Assembly (NCBI RefSeq): GCF_000349725.1
Contig: NZ_KB714693.1
Coordinates: 206,598 to 270,597, forward strand
Source of the DNA: Ligilactobacillus pobuzihii E100301 = KCTC 13174
GTDB taxonomy: Bacteria; Bacillota; Bacilli; Lactobacillales; Lactobacillaceae
Direction of reading: 5' to 3'
Length of the DNA: 64,000 nt
Both the position numbers and the translations under genes were made by a program. Positions 53,760 through 62,575 of this stretch are shown in pieces (the first letter of the stretch is position 1; each line of letters begins with the position of its first letter). Below the pieces are notes generated by a model, which saw only the letters and a program-made list of their open reading frames with translations, did no database searches and had not been told where the DNA came from.

Positions 53760-55199
53760 TTACTTTTTGGTATGCATGTCGACGATCGTTGATCTTAATG
53801 TTCGCCAATCTTGTTTAGTTGGTGGGCAGTTCCAAGTAATCTGTTTAACTTTGATACCTGCATTAAATTTATCAGAGATAAACAGATCGGTTTGTCGGTT
53901 TATTTTAGGGTCGATCACGATATTAGCGTTGACCAAACGTGAGAGTTGTTGTTGAATAAATTGGCTGTAGACCCGACCAAGAGAAAAGTCTGCGACGATG
54001 TGAAGTTGATCATCGATCACATCAGGAGGTAGTTCAGTTACAATTAAAATTGAGTATTGGTACAAAAGTTGAAGTGCCGAATATTCTGAAAGAAGTGGTG
54101 ATTTAATTTGTTTTCGTAAGTTAATAAATTTATGAGCTAAATTATCCGTCGTTGGATATGATTTCATGATCTCTATTATCGTTTGATGGCCTAGGTAGCT
54201 ATTGATAAAGAAAAATGGTGACAAAGTCCGTGTATTGAGTTTGATTAATTTTTTTACGAAATTGGGAAATTTGTGACGGCAATCATGTACGTTCAAATTG
54301 TCTTCAATGAGCGTAAGCTGCTGATTTGTTAAGCGGTCAATTTCTTTTTTGCGTTTGAGTAAAGGCTGTTTCGATAAAGGTGAGCCATCATAAATAATAA
54401 TATAAGCATTAAAGAAGAGAGCTTCGTGATAAGCTTGTTTTTCAGTTAACCCCAGATTTCTCATTAGATATTCCTGGGTCCTTTCAAAATGTTTTCCGAA
54501 AGGGCGGGTCAAGAGATCGTCTTCTTCAGTTAAGATCCGCTGCTTATTTTTGATCCTTAATAATTGCACTGCGACAAAGTGTGCGAGTTCTTTTTTTTCG
54601 GTGTAGGTCGGATCAAGTTGCCAGTTAAAAATTAAAAAGTTAAGTGTATTATGCAATTGTTTACTAAGGTCTACCATTGGAAACTGATCGCTACCGAAAA
54701 AGAAAAAAGTAATATGCTGTAATAAAGCACGATTTTCGATTTCGTTGGTCATTTTTTGGTCGGGGAATTCATCTTGTAGATCGCGAAACATTTTTTTCTT
54801 ACATCGATAATAAGTTGACTGACTAATGCCAGCCTTTTTTAAAAAGCTATCACGTGAACCACCAATACCCAGACCATCGTTAAGTAAGATCTGAATGTTT
54901 AAAGAATTGGATGCAAGTATCAGAGTCAATAATTCAAGCGTTTGGGTAGTGACATTGCGGAAAGTCAGTCCATTTTCTTTATTGAACGAAAAGTTAAAAC
55001 TTTTGTCATTACCAATCTTGTCAGCAACCACCGCTAACTGGGTGCATGCGAGCTTTGCTTGGTAGGTACTGACAGAAAGCACTTTTTTTAGCTGTAATAA
55101 CGATAGGTGTTCAACATCATTTTGCAAGAAATAACTTGTGATCCTTACCATTAACTGTTCACATTCATCAAGTAGACAATAAAACCCTTTTTCCAACAA
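53760..55199 (-). CDS. Mga-like helix-turn-helix transcriptional regulator
   Basis: The product has 479 residues; the TTG start lies 7 bases after AAGGAG. N-terminal helix-turn-helix (LSLLQLKKVLSVSTYQAKLA) and a second, Mga-type one (SFLKKAGISQSTYYRCKKKM), followed by long helical PRD/Mga-like regions and a C-terminal domain resembling a degenerate EIIB (DDQLHIVADFSLGRVYSQFI). Such regulators respond to sugar phosphotransferase status in streptococci and enterococci. The targets are unknown; the neighbouring YczE-like gene is on the same strand upstream. Confidence 0.85.
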   Translation of the reverse strand: MLEKGFYCLLDECEQLMVRITSYFLQNDVEHLSLLQLKKVLSVSTYQAKLACTQLAVVADKIGNDKSFNFSFNKENGLTFRNVTTQTLELLTLILASNSLNIQILLNDGLGIGGSRDSFLKKAGISQSTYYRCKKKMFRDLQDEFPDQKMTNEIENRALLQHITFFFFGSDQFPMVDLSKQLHNTLNFLIFNWQLDPTYTEKKELAHFVAVQLLRIKNKQRILTEEDDLLTRPFGKHFERTQEYLMRNLGLTEKQAYHEALFFNAYIIIYDGSPLSKQPLLKRKKEIDRLTNQQLTLIEDNLNVHDCRHKFPNFVKKLIKLNTRTLSPFFFINSYLGHQTIIEIMKSYPTTDNLAHKFINLRKQIKSPLLSEYSALQLLYQYSILIVTELPPDVIDDQLHIVADFSLGRVYSQFIQQQLSRLVNANIVIDPKINRQTDLFISDKFNAGIKVKQITWNCPPTKQDWRTLRSTIVDMHTKK

Positions 55200-55297
55200 T
55201 GTTCATCTCCTTTTAACGTTAATATTAATTATATGATATTTACGGTTTAAAATCACTTGATATGCAAACTACCACTGGCAATGACTGTTATCGGTTA

Positions 55298-55969
55298 TTA
55301 GTTAAGGTTTAAATTTTGATGATCTAATTTAGGAAAAATAAATTTATCGCTGAGCCCTACAAAAAATCCCTGAAACAAGAAGGAAAAAACTGTACCAATA
55401 TTGATCGCCCAAATATCATGGTTTCCGATCGTACACAAAATTATTAAAATCACTGGTATCAAAAAGGAACAGGTTTGTGCCAAGGCAGCATTACCGTGAA
55501 AAAATTTGAAACGAATGATCTGCATAAAATCATCATTTGGGTGTAAGATCAGATTGACACGTTGATAAATTGAGATTCCAGCGGCGATCAGTAAAATACC
55601 ACAGAGATCTAAGATGATCTTAACCGTTAATGGAAGTTCTGTTAGTCCAGTTTTTGAAAGTTGAGTAGCAATCATACCCACTAAATAACTAAAAGGTATC
55701 ATGAATACAAAATTGCCAAAAATTCGTCGAATATCAAATTTGCCTAATATCAAGGCGTTGGATAAAACAACGGCAACTCCTTCCCAAAATAAAACACCAG
55801 TTAAACTATAGTTAAAAAAGTGCGATAAATTAACGGATGAAGCTGTCCATAAAGCACTTCCCAGGTTTAAAGCCACTGTTAAGGCATTACCAAACGAATT
55901 GATCAAAATAGAAATGATCAGAAAAGTAATGTCACCACAAACAGTAAGTGATCCATCGTTATGAAACAT
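55298..55969 (-). CDS. YczE/YitT-like integral membrane protein
   Basis: The frame is open to 56098, but those 43 extra codons come from repeat B4 and lack family similarity. The ATG at 55969, with AAGGAGA upstream, starts just before the first helix and gives 223 residues. Five to six hydrophobic segments: ITFLIISILINSFGNALTVA, LGSALWTASSVNLSHFF, MIPFSYLVGMIATQL, IILDLCGILLIAAGISIY and a C-terminal pair. It is a member of the YczE/YyaS/YitT group of membrane proteins, function unknown. Confidence 0.78.
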   Translation of the reverse strand: MFHNDGSLTVCGDITFLIISILINSFGNALTVALNLGSALWTASSVNLSHFFNYSLTGVLFWEGVAVVLSNALILGKFDIRRIFGNFVFMIPFSYLVGMIATQLSKTGLTELPLTVKIILDLCGILLIAAGISIYQRVNLILHPNDDFMQIIRFKFFHGNAALAQTCSFLIPVILIILCTIGNHDIWAINIGTVFSFLFQGFFVGLSDKFIFPKLDHQNLNLN

Positions 55970-56007
55970 AATATGTAAGGTCTCCTTAAATAAATAGTTG
56001 CTTGAAT

Positions 56008-56215
56008 GAGGCTGGGACAAAACAATATCCCAGTCTCTTCTTTTGCTAAAAATAATCAAATTATCGCTTCTAATTTTTACAGCATAAACGCGTTTCAAAA
56101 GTCTGAAACCTCAATGTAATACCATTTTTTCATTCCTGTCCTGCGCTTTGCTACGGCCAAAAATGGCGTAAATGGCATTACATACCGGCTTCAAAACGAC
56201 TTTTGTCCCGCTCTC
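56008..56215 (-). repeat. Interspersed repeat type B, copy 4 (reverse orientation)
   Basis: On the plus strand GAGGCTGGGACAAAACAATA to TTTTGTCCCGCTCTC. All type B parts are present in reverse. It lies directly upstream of the YczE-like gene, so here it is in a 5' region. Confidence 0.88.
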
Positions 56216-56364
56216 TTTAATTGTTATTATAGGACAAAATGCGTCTGAGTGAAAATTTGGTTTGAAATAGAGGAATAAGGATATAAGTCACAACAATGGA
56301 CGGTACTAGATAGATTATTGCTGGTAGATCAGATAATTACTCAAAATTAGATAAAGGGGATTTC

Positions 56365-56427
56365 TTGAAAAAATTGTGTTTACGTGATAGCTTGAAAATA
56401 GAAGACATGTACTTTTTGGCGAATTAA
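56365..56427 (+). CDS. Possible 20-codon mini-ORF
   Basis: TTG after AAAGGGGATTTC encodes MKKLCLRDSLKIEDMYFLAN. The ribosome site is good, but there is no similarity and no codon evidence. It lies in the 56216-56732 gap, which otherwise has no recognised gene. Confidence 0.2.
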   Translation: MKKLCLRDSLKIEDMYFLAN

Positions 56428-56465
56428 GATAACGGTTTAGCAATTTGAAAGGGCAGCTGATTTAG

Positions 56466-56591
56466 ATGCTAATTGTACAGTTCAAAGTTCCATCTCCAAA
56501 AGATGTATACAGTGAAGCAAAGAAGAAACTTAAAGAACAAAAAAAGAAACAGAAAGAAAAGCAAAAAGGACCAATAGCAGTTCCTGTATAG
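56466..56591 (+). CDS. Possible 41-residue lysine-rich small protein or gene remnant
   Basis: ATG opens a frame with VQFKVPSPKDVYSEAKKKLK, then a Lys/Gln-rich helix and PIAVPV before TAG. The start has only a weak GAAAGGG at long spacing. The abrupt composition suggests the tail of a decayed gene. Not recognised. Confidence 0.3.
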   Translation: MLIVQFKVPSPKDVYSEAKKKLKEQKKKQKEKQKGPIAVPV

Positions 56592-56732
56592 AAATTTGTT
56601 TAGTTGGTAGTTTTTAAAATTTGAATAATTATGATAATGGCACTATTCTATTCTTGGAAGGTGCTATTATTTTGAAAAAATAAGTGGTTATTAGTACCAT
56701 AAAGCATACTTTAGAAATGGTGGTGTTATTTG

Positions 56733-57593
56733 ATGGATCAAAAGTGGATCTCTCAGTTGCCTTTGAGTGATATCAAGCAAGTTTTACCTGTAGCTGGAGG
56801 CGATGTTAATTCGGCTTATCAAGTTGAGACAGTAAAGGGACCTTATTTCTTGTTAGTTCAACCAGGACGACAGGCCGATTTTTATGCGGGCGAGATCGCC
56901 GGATTAAGAGCTTTGGCTGCTGCTGACGTGGAGGCACCGCGGGTTATTTCAAATGGACAAATTGATGGTGATGCATATTTATTATTAAACTTCTTAAAGC
57001 AGGGCCATCGTGGCGATCAAGCACAGTTAGGACAATTAATTGCGAAAATGCATCGTTATTATAGCCCCAACCATAAATTCGGCTTTTCAAAACCTTACCA
57101 AGGCGCCAGTATGACTTTTGAAAATAAGTGGACTGATACCTGGTCAGAATTATTTGTTGATCAAAGGCTGGATCAGCTGCGAGATGCTTTGGTAGACCAA
57201 AATTTATGGTCAGAAAAAGATCTAAAAAAATATAACCAAGTTCGTTCGATCATCGTGGATTCTTTAGCACAACATCACAGTGATCCGAGTCTTTTACATG
57301 GCGATTTTTGGGGCGGAAATCATATGTTCTTAGAGGATGGTACTCCTGCATTGATCGACCCATCAGCTTTCTATGGAGATCGTGAATTTGATATTGGTTG
57401 TAGCTTGGTCTTTGGTGTCTATGATCAAAAATTTTACTCCGCTTATCAAAAGGATTATCCGTTAGATGATGGATATCAATTACGACTGAACTTTTACAGT
57501 CTTTATTTGTTGATGGTCCACCTGGAAAAATTTGGTGGAATGTATGCGTCAGGAGTAAACAATACAATGGAACGCATCATCGATCTTAGCTAA
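56733..57593 (+). CDS. Fructosamine kinase family protein
   Basis: The product has 286 residues from the ATG (a TTG three bases earlier is equally spaced from GGTGGTG). Aminoglycoside phosphotransferase-like kinase fold: GGDVNSAYQVET, LLNFLKQGHRG, catalytic loop LLHGDFWGGNHMF (HGDxWxxN) and metal-site IDPSAFYGDREFD. The family phosphorylates ketosamines of glycated proteins, leading to deglycation, but bacterial substrates vary. Single gene in a wide gap. Confidence 0.9.
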   Translation: MDQKWISQLPLSDIKQVLPVAGGDVNSAYQVETVKGPYFLLVQPGRQADFYAGEIAGLRALAAADVEAPRVISNGQIDGDAYLLLNFLKQGHRGDQAQLGQLIAKMHRYYSPNHKFGFSKPYQGASMTFENKWTDTWSELFVDQRLDQLRDALVDQNLWSEKDLKKYNQVRSIIVDSLAQHHSDPSLLHGDFWGGNHMFLEDGTPALIDPSAFYGDREFDIGCSLVFGVYDQKFYSAYQKDYPLDDGYQLRLNFYSLYLLMVHLEKFGGMYASGVNNTMERIIDLS

Positions 57594-57645
57594 TTACTGT
57601 GAACGAAACAAATATTAAGTTTGACAAAATTTTGTGTTTTAATTT

Positions 57646-57674
57646 TCGACATTTGATAGTTGGCAATGTATAAT
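57646..57674 (+). promoter_or_regulatory. Promoter of the 57.7 kb small RNA candidate
   Basis: TCGACA (57646-57651), exact 17-base spacer, TATAAT (57669-57674). No start codon with a ribosome site follows before the terminator at 57746. Confidence 0.7.
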
Positions 57675-57680
57675 AAAGTT

Positions 57681-57780
57681 GTACTGGAATGAATGACCGG
57701 TATAAATTTATTCGCGTCAAATTTGATGTTTAGTAATGCACACAGAAGTTCCCAGCCGGTTACTGGGAACTTATTTTTTT
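57681..57780 (+). ncRNA. Candidate small RNA, about 100 nt, own promoter and terminator
   Basis: The promoter is at 57646-57674 and the strong terminator at 57746-57780. The 5' part folds as UACUGG / CCGGUA with a 9-base AAUGAAUGA loop. No ORF with a ribosome site. The rest of 57594-58032 has one further small hairpin (ATACATC/GATGTAT, 57828-57850) and no gene. Confidence 0.55.
57746..57780 (+). terminator. Terminator of the 57.7 kb small RNA candidate
   Basis: GTTCCCAG / CTGGGAAC perfect stem with CCGGTTA loop and T7 tail. Confidence 0.9.
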
Positions 57781-58032
57781 AAATAAGTTACGTGGGCTAA
57801 AAGTCTGTACCTATCCAACTTTAAATAATACATCAAAAACCACGATGTATCGCCCAAAGTCCGGTAGTGCTTGGCTTTTGAACAGCTCACTTCACCTTGT
57901 GTTAAATAGAAAGTAAGGTAGATCGATTAAAAATGTTGCTAAGGACTTGTTGGCGATCTGTGTATATAAATTGATTTTATTATATTAAATACTACATCAT
58001 TAAAAATAAGCAATATGAAAAGAGGGAGATTA

Positions 58033-59256
58033 ATGGACGGGAAGGAGCAAAAAACGACCAAAAAAAATGAGACAGGCAAGTGGTCTGCCTCTTGGTTCTT
58101 TAACTGGATCATCAATAGTCGTTTCGCTATTTCACTATTAGTAATGCTATTGATTTTACTGATCATCTTGGTTTTAAGCAAAATGCGGTGGATCTTTAGT
58201 CCGCTTACGGTCATTTTAAATACAGTTACTTTACCGATCGTTATTGCTGGAGTTTTTTATTATCTGTTAAATCCGTTGGTGGACTGGGCGGAAAGAAAGT
58301 ATCATGTACGTCGGTCATTAATAGTAACGATTGTCTTTGTGATATTAGCACTTTTATTAGCTTGGGGGATCGGTTCTTTGATCCCTGTTGTTCAAAGTCA
58401 AACAAAAGACCTGTTAGCTAATTGGCCAGATTACTGGAGTAAATTAGAAAATTTTGTGGTTGGGATCTTCTCAGCTGATGGACTAAAAGATCTGCAAAAT
58501 AAGTTGACCACGGTCAATAGTGATTTAGGTCAGTTTTTCAAACCAGGAAAAGCGATGGACTTTTTACCGAAATCTATCAATTCTATCAGTTCCATTATTT
58601 CACGTGTAACTTCAGTGGTTATTTCGGTCGTAATAGCACCTCTGATTTTGTTTTATCTCCTAAAAGATGGGCATGATCTACCAGATTATTTGGCTGGTTT
58701 TTTACCTAACCGCTATCGTTTAAATGTTAAAAGAATTTTTAAAAGCATGAATACTCAGTTGAGTAATTATATTCGAGGACAACTTGGCGTCGCTTTTTTT
58801 GTGGCAATTATGTTTTGGGTAGGTTATATGATCATTGGACTTAAGTTTGCCTTATTATTGGGTATAGTTGCTGGGTTGTTAAATTTAATACCATACTTGG
58901 GCTCGTTTTTGGCGATGGTTCCAGCGATCGCTGTCGGATTGTTTACCTCACCATTTATGTTATTCAAGGTATTGGTCGTCTTTATGATCGAACAAACAGT
59001 TGAAGGACGACTAGTTTCACCATTGATCTTAGGGAACAGTATGAAGTTTCATCCACTTACAGTTTTATTTGTTTTACTTGTTTCTGGTAAGATTTTTGGC
59101 TTACCTGGAGTTATTTTAGGTGTACCTGGTTATGCGGTGATCAAGGTCATCGTTTCAACTTATTTTGATTGGCTTAAACGCAGTCATCCTGATTTATATG
59201 TCACGGATCAAACAAGTTTGCACGACATTGCCGATGACAACGATAAAAATCAGTAA
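58033..59256 (+). CDS. AI-2E family transporter
   Basis: The frame opens at 58015; the ATG at 58033 has AGAGGGAG upstream, giving 407 residues. Eight hydrophobic segments, a mid-protein amphipathic region with SKLENFVVGIFSADGLKDLQ, then the conserved VIAPLILFYLLKDG, GLLNLIPYLGSFLAMVPA and GRLVSPLILGNSMKFHPLTV. Members include the TqsA quorum-signal exporter and Na+/H+ antiporters; the substrate here is unknown. Single gene. Confidence 0.9.
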   Translation: MDGKEQKTTKKNETGKWSASWFFNWIINSRFAISLLVMLLILLIILVLSKMRWIFSPLTVILNTVTLPIVIAGVFYYLLNPLVDWAERKYHVRRSLIVTIVFVILALLLAWGIGSLIPVVQSQTKDLLANWPDYWSKLENFVVGIFSADGLKDLQNKLTTVNSDLGQFFKPGKAMDFLPKSINSISSIISRVTSVVISVVIAPLILFYLLKDGHDLPDYLAGFLPNRYRLNVKRIFKSMNTQLSNYIRGQLGVAFFVAIMFWVGYMIIGLKFALLLGIVAGLLNLIPYLGSFLAMVPAIAVGLFTSPFMLFKVLVVFMIEQTVEGRLVSPLILGNSMKFHPLTVLFVLLVSGKIFGLPGVILGVPGYAVIKVIVSTYFDWLKRSHPDLYVTDQTSLHDIADDNDKNQ

Positions 59257-59380
59257 GCCTGATGCTTTGACATTTATTTTTACTTAATATTATAGTTATT
59301 AATGTGGGGCAGTTTTTAATGGTAATTATTATTCAAACTAATTATTTTAAAATTAGTGGTTTCGAAAGGAAGGTTATTGC

Positions 59381-60025
59381 ATGAAAGTATTTGTGATAGG
59401 TGCTGGCGGTAATGTTGGTCGTTTAGTGGTCGATCATTTGAGAAACGCTAATGATGAGGTTACAGCAGGTGCACATCGGCAAGAACAAGTTGATGATTTT
59501 CGCAAACAAAGTGTTAAAGCAGAAGTGTTTGATTTGCTAAAACAGCCAGAAGAAATGGCAAAACAGTTGCAAGGTTATGATGCGATCGTATTTTCAGCCG
59601 GGTCAGGCGGTAAAACTGGTGATGATATGACAATGTTAGTTGACCTCGATGGTGCTGTTAAAAGTATGCAGGCGGCTGAGCTTGCTGGTGTCAAAAGGTT
59701 TGTAATGGTCAGTGCAATTTTTGCCGAAGATCGAACTAAGTGGGTCACGATCAAGCCATATTATGCCGCTAAGTTTTATGCAGATGAATGGTTACGTCAT
59801 CGAACTTCTCTGAACTATACGATTTTGGAACCAGGTGGTTTGACATTTGAAAAAGAGACCGGCAAAGTCACGACAGATGTTTCGAAATCTGGAGGTTCGA
59901 TCAGTCGCGGTGATGTTGCAGCTGCAGTTACTGCTAGTTTGCATGACGATTCATCGATCGGTAAGGTCATTCCATTGATCAGTGGGCAAACTCCGGTTAA
60001 GACCGCGATCGATCAAGCTAAATAA
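59381..60025 (+). CDS. NAD(P)-binding SDR-like protein (atypical, YwnB type)
   Basis: The product has 214 residues; the ATG follows GAAAGGAAGG. N-terminal VIGAGGNVGRLVVDHL dinucleotide motif (GxxGxxG), AIVFSAGSGG, and YYAAKFYADEWLRHRTSLNYTILEPG, the common form of atypical SDRs lacking a full catalytic tetrad. It is probably an NAD(P)-dependent reductase or redox sensor. No pathway link from its neighbours. Confidence 0.88.
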   Translation: MKVFVIGAGGNVGRLVVDHLRNANDEVTAGAHRQEQVDDFRKQSVKAEVFDLLKQPEEMAKQLQGYDAIVFSAGSGGKTGDDMTMLVDLDGAVKSMQAAELAGVKRFVMVSAIFAEDRTKWVTIKPYYAAKFYADEWLRHRTSLNYTILEPGGLTFEKETGKVTTDVSKSGGSISRGDVAAAVTASLHDDSSIGKVIPLISGQTPVKTAIDQAK

Positions 60026-60047
60026 AAATTTAGAATATATAAAAACC

Positions 60048-60246
60048 GTGGACTAAGACATAATTAGTTGTGCGGTTCTAAAAGGGCCATCGATCTAACC
60101 TCATATCACATTAATTGGTTAGATCGATGGCCTTTAAACATGTTTCAAATAGCGTAACACGATTTTTATTCTTTTTTCGCTTTGTTATGCTCCAAAGTAA
60201 TGCGATCGTCGTTACAAATCGTCTTCAAGTATCTTTTGTCCACTCT
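60048..60246 (-). repeat. Interspersed repeat type A, copy 8 (reverse orientation, diverged)
   Basis: On the plus strand GTGGACTAAGACATAATTAG, a GGCCATCGATCTAACC / GGTTAGATCGATGGCC hairpin with an 11-base insertion in the loop, then TTTTGTCCACTCTTG. It lies between the 3' ends of two convergent genes. Confidence 0.78.
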
Positions 60247-60265
60247 TGTTTTTGGGATAGAATTT

Positions 60266-60967
60266 TTAGTATTCATTGAATTCACTATCGAAATTATTGA
60301 CAGCATCAACTGAGCCAATAACGGCTAACATATCTTTGTAATGGATAATACTTCTTGCATCAGGATATACATCAACATTGTCTTCTTGAATGATTGCGAT
60401 CACGTTAACATCAAAGTTATTTCTTAGTGAGAGTTCACCTAGTGTCCTTTCAGTATAATCTTTGTTGTTAACTTCAACTTCGGCTAAAGTCACATCTTCA
60501 CTTAAGTCTAAATAGTCGATGATGTGTGGTTGTCTGTGATGCATGACGATCCGTTTAGCCATATCTGATTCAGGTTGAACGATCTGATCAGCACCGATCC
60601 GTTCTAAGATTCGCGCATGGCTACGATCTTGAGCCTTACAGATCAAATCTTTAACACCTAGATCTTTACAGTTTAATGCCGATAAAACACTTGCCTGGAT
60701 GTCAGAACCAATTGTAATAAAGACGTGGTCGAAAGATTCGATATTTAATTTACGCAAGGCTTCTTCATCTTGAGCATCGGCGATGACAGCTTTATTAGCG
60801 ATGTTCATATAGCGATTGACTAACTTTTCTTTGGTATCGATCGCCAAGGTATCTTGATTTTCTGCAGCAAGTTGGCGACATAAAGCACCACCAAATTTAC
60901 CCAAACCAATAATTGCGTAATTTTCGTCAGCACGTGTGACATGATTTTTATTCTTAAACTTATCCAA
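60266..60967 (-). CDS. ktrA: Potassium uptake regulatory subunit (KtrA/KtrC type, RCK)
   Basis: The frame opens at 61000; TTG at 60967 follows GGAGGG by 8 bases and gives 233 residues. RCK_N with AIIGLGKFGGALC and DTKEKL, then RCK_C from about 150. It forms the nucleotide-gated cytosolic ring of the Ktr channel and may bind c-di-AMP in its C-terminal half. It overlaps the ktrB stop by 8 bases, so the two are translationally coupled. Confidence 0.92.
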   Translation of the reverse strand: MDKFKNKNHVTRADENYAIIGLGKFGGALCRQLAAENQDTLAIDTKEKLVNRYMNIANKAVIADAQDEEALRKLNIESFDHVFITIGSDIQASVLSALNCKDLGVKDLICKAQDRSHARILERIGADQIVQPESDMAKRIVMHHRQPHIIDYLDLSEDVTLAEVEVNNKDYTERTLGELSLRNNFDVNVIAIIQEDNVDVYPDARSIIHYKDMLAVIGSVDAVNNFDSEFNEY

Positions 60968-62303
60968 TGAGAACGCCCTCCTCTGGGTAGCGAATGTCAC
61001 TTTGATGGTTTTTAGCGTTTAATGCGGTATACATAACGTTAAAAATACCAACTCTCCCAATAAACATCATTAACATAATAATGATCTTGCCAAACAATGT
61101 TAAATGAGTCGTTAGTCCTAGACTGATGCCTGTTGTACCGAATGCGGCTAAAACTTCAAAGATAATGTACTCCACCCCCATTTTTTGTGCTAATGGTTGT
61201 GTCATACATAAAACAAAAGTAGCGATTGAAATAATCAAAAATGCTACGATCACTAAAGTTAATGCACGATAAATATTTTCTCGTGGAAAACGTCGACCAC
61301 TAAAGTTAACATCATGATGCCCACGTAAAGTGGCCCATGTTTGAATTGCTAACAGACCGATCGTTGTACTTTTAATACCACCAGCTGTGGAACCTGGTGT
61401 TCCCCCGATAAACATTAAGATCATTGTCAAAAAAATTCCTGCCATTGAAAGATGAGTATAGTCAAAGGTAACTAGCCCGGCAGTTCGTGGCGTGACAGCC
61501 ATGAATAAAATATTAACGATCTTGTGGAAAATGGATGTATGTGGCGAAATGTTTGAAAAACCTTCTTCAGTTAAGGTATACAAGGCAATGCTACCGACTA
61601 AAATAATAAAACCAGTTCTGATAGATAATTTAGTGTGTAGTGAAAGGTGATGCCTTTTATGATAGGTTAAAAGGTCACGCCAAACCAAAAAGCCAACGGA
61701 ACCACTTAAAATTAATAGTCCTAAAATCACGAGAACATAAGTATTATTTTGAAACTCGGCGATACTATTATTGAATAATGAAAATCCCGCGTTGCAATAA
61801 GCAGAAACGGAATGGAAGATACCAAACCAGATGCTTTTTAATAGACCGTACTTCGGATAGAAATTAAATGATAAAAGGATAGCCCCTATACCTTGAATCC
61901 CTAAAGATAGACCAACGATCATCTTGACTAATTTTATTTGAGAAAGATGTTGAAGGTTTAATGATTCTTGTGCCAATAACTGAGTTGATAGACGCAATTT
62001 TCTTCTAGATGAAGTAAACATCAAAACCATGAAAGTCATGAAACCTAAACCACCGATCTCACTGAGCATCATAATAACAAACTGGCCAAAAAAAGACCAA
62101 TAAGTACTGGTCTCAACTAAAGTTAAACCAGTTACGCAGGTTGCACTAGTCGCAGTAAATAGAGCGGTAATAAAGGATGACTGAATCCCATGAGCTGTTG
62201 ATATCGGTAATGTTAATAATAAAGTTCCTAATAAAATGACCGCCACAAAACCAATTGTCAAAGTAGCTGACAAAGAGAAGTGACGGTTAGCAAAAGTAAA
62301 CAA
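60960..62303 (-). CDS. ktrB: Potassium uptake membrane subunit (KtrB/TrkH family)
   Basis: The product has 447 residues; the ATG follows AAAGGGGGGC. Four MPM repeats with filter-like sequences SATCVTGLTL, AYCNAGFSLF, TPRTAGLVTF and AAFGTTGISL. It conducts K+ (with Na+ coupling) across the membrane under control of KtrA. The 62304-62575 gap upstream holds its promoter and that of the divergent DeoR gene; no ydaO-type riboswitch was recognised. Confidence 0.95.
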   Translation of the reverse strand: MFTFANRHFSLSATLTIGFVAVILLGTLLLTLPISTAHGIQSSFITALFTATSATCVTGLTLVETSTYWSFFGQFVIMMLSEIGGLGFMTFMVLMFTSSRRKLRLSTQLLAQESLNLQHLSQIKLVKMIVGLSLGIQGIGAILLSFNFYPKYGLLKSIWFGIFHSVSAYCNAGFSLFNNSIAEFQNNTYVLVILGLLILSGSVGFLVWRDLLTYHKRHHLSLHTKLSIRTGFIILVGSIALYTLTEEGFSNISPHTSIFHKIVNILFMAVTPRTAGLVTFDYTHLSMAGIFLTMILMFIGGTPGSTAGGIKSTTIGLLAIQTWATLRGHHDVNFSGRRFPRENIYRALTLVIVAFLIISIATFVLCMTQPLAQKMGVEYIIFEVLAAFGTTGISLGLTTHLTLFGKIIIMLMMFIGRVGIFNVMYTALNAKNHQSDIRYPEEGVLIG

Positions 62304-62495
62304 GAAAAGCCCCCCTTTACTAATTCGATTTGATTATACGCTTTTATGATTCATTTTAAAATACTAATTTCAGCTACTTAGCAGATAGTTTTAAATAATG
62401 TGATCTGAGGTTGTTTTTACTAGATAATAAACATTAAATAGAAATTTTTTCTGCATTTTTAAAGTAATTCGATTTACATTCTCATTTTTTTCTTG

Positions 62496-62505
62496 TGACA
62501 TGTCA
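62496..62505. promoter_or_regulatory. Palindrome between ktrB and the DeoR gene
   Basis: TGACATGTCA is a perfect 10-bp palindrome in the divergent intergenic region, 70 bp before the DeoR start; an operator candidate. Confidence 0.3.
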
Positions 62506-62575
62506 ATAGTAATTTTAGGTATTTTTTGAGAGTAAGATTTATGTGTTAGACTGATATTATATTGGAGGTCAGGTT

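Noticed and set aside
53760-55199. Phage or competence regulator
   Set aside because: The two helix-turn-helix regions and the length fit Mga-like regulators better, and no phage genes are near.
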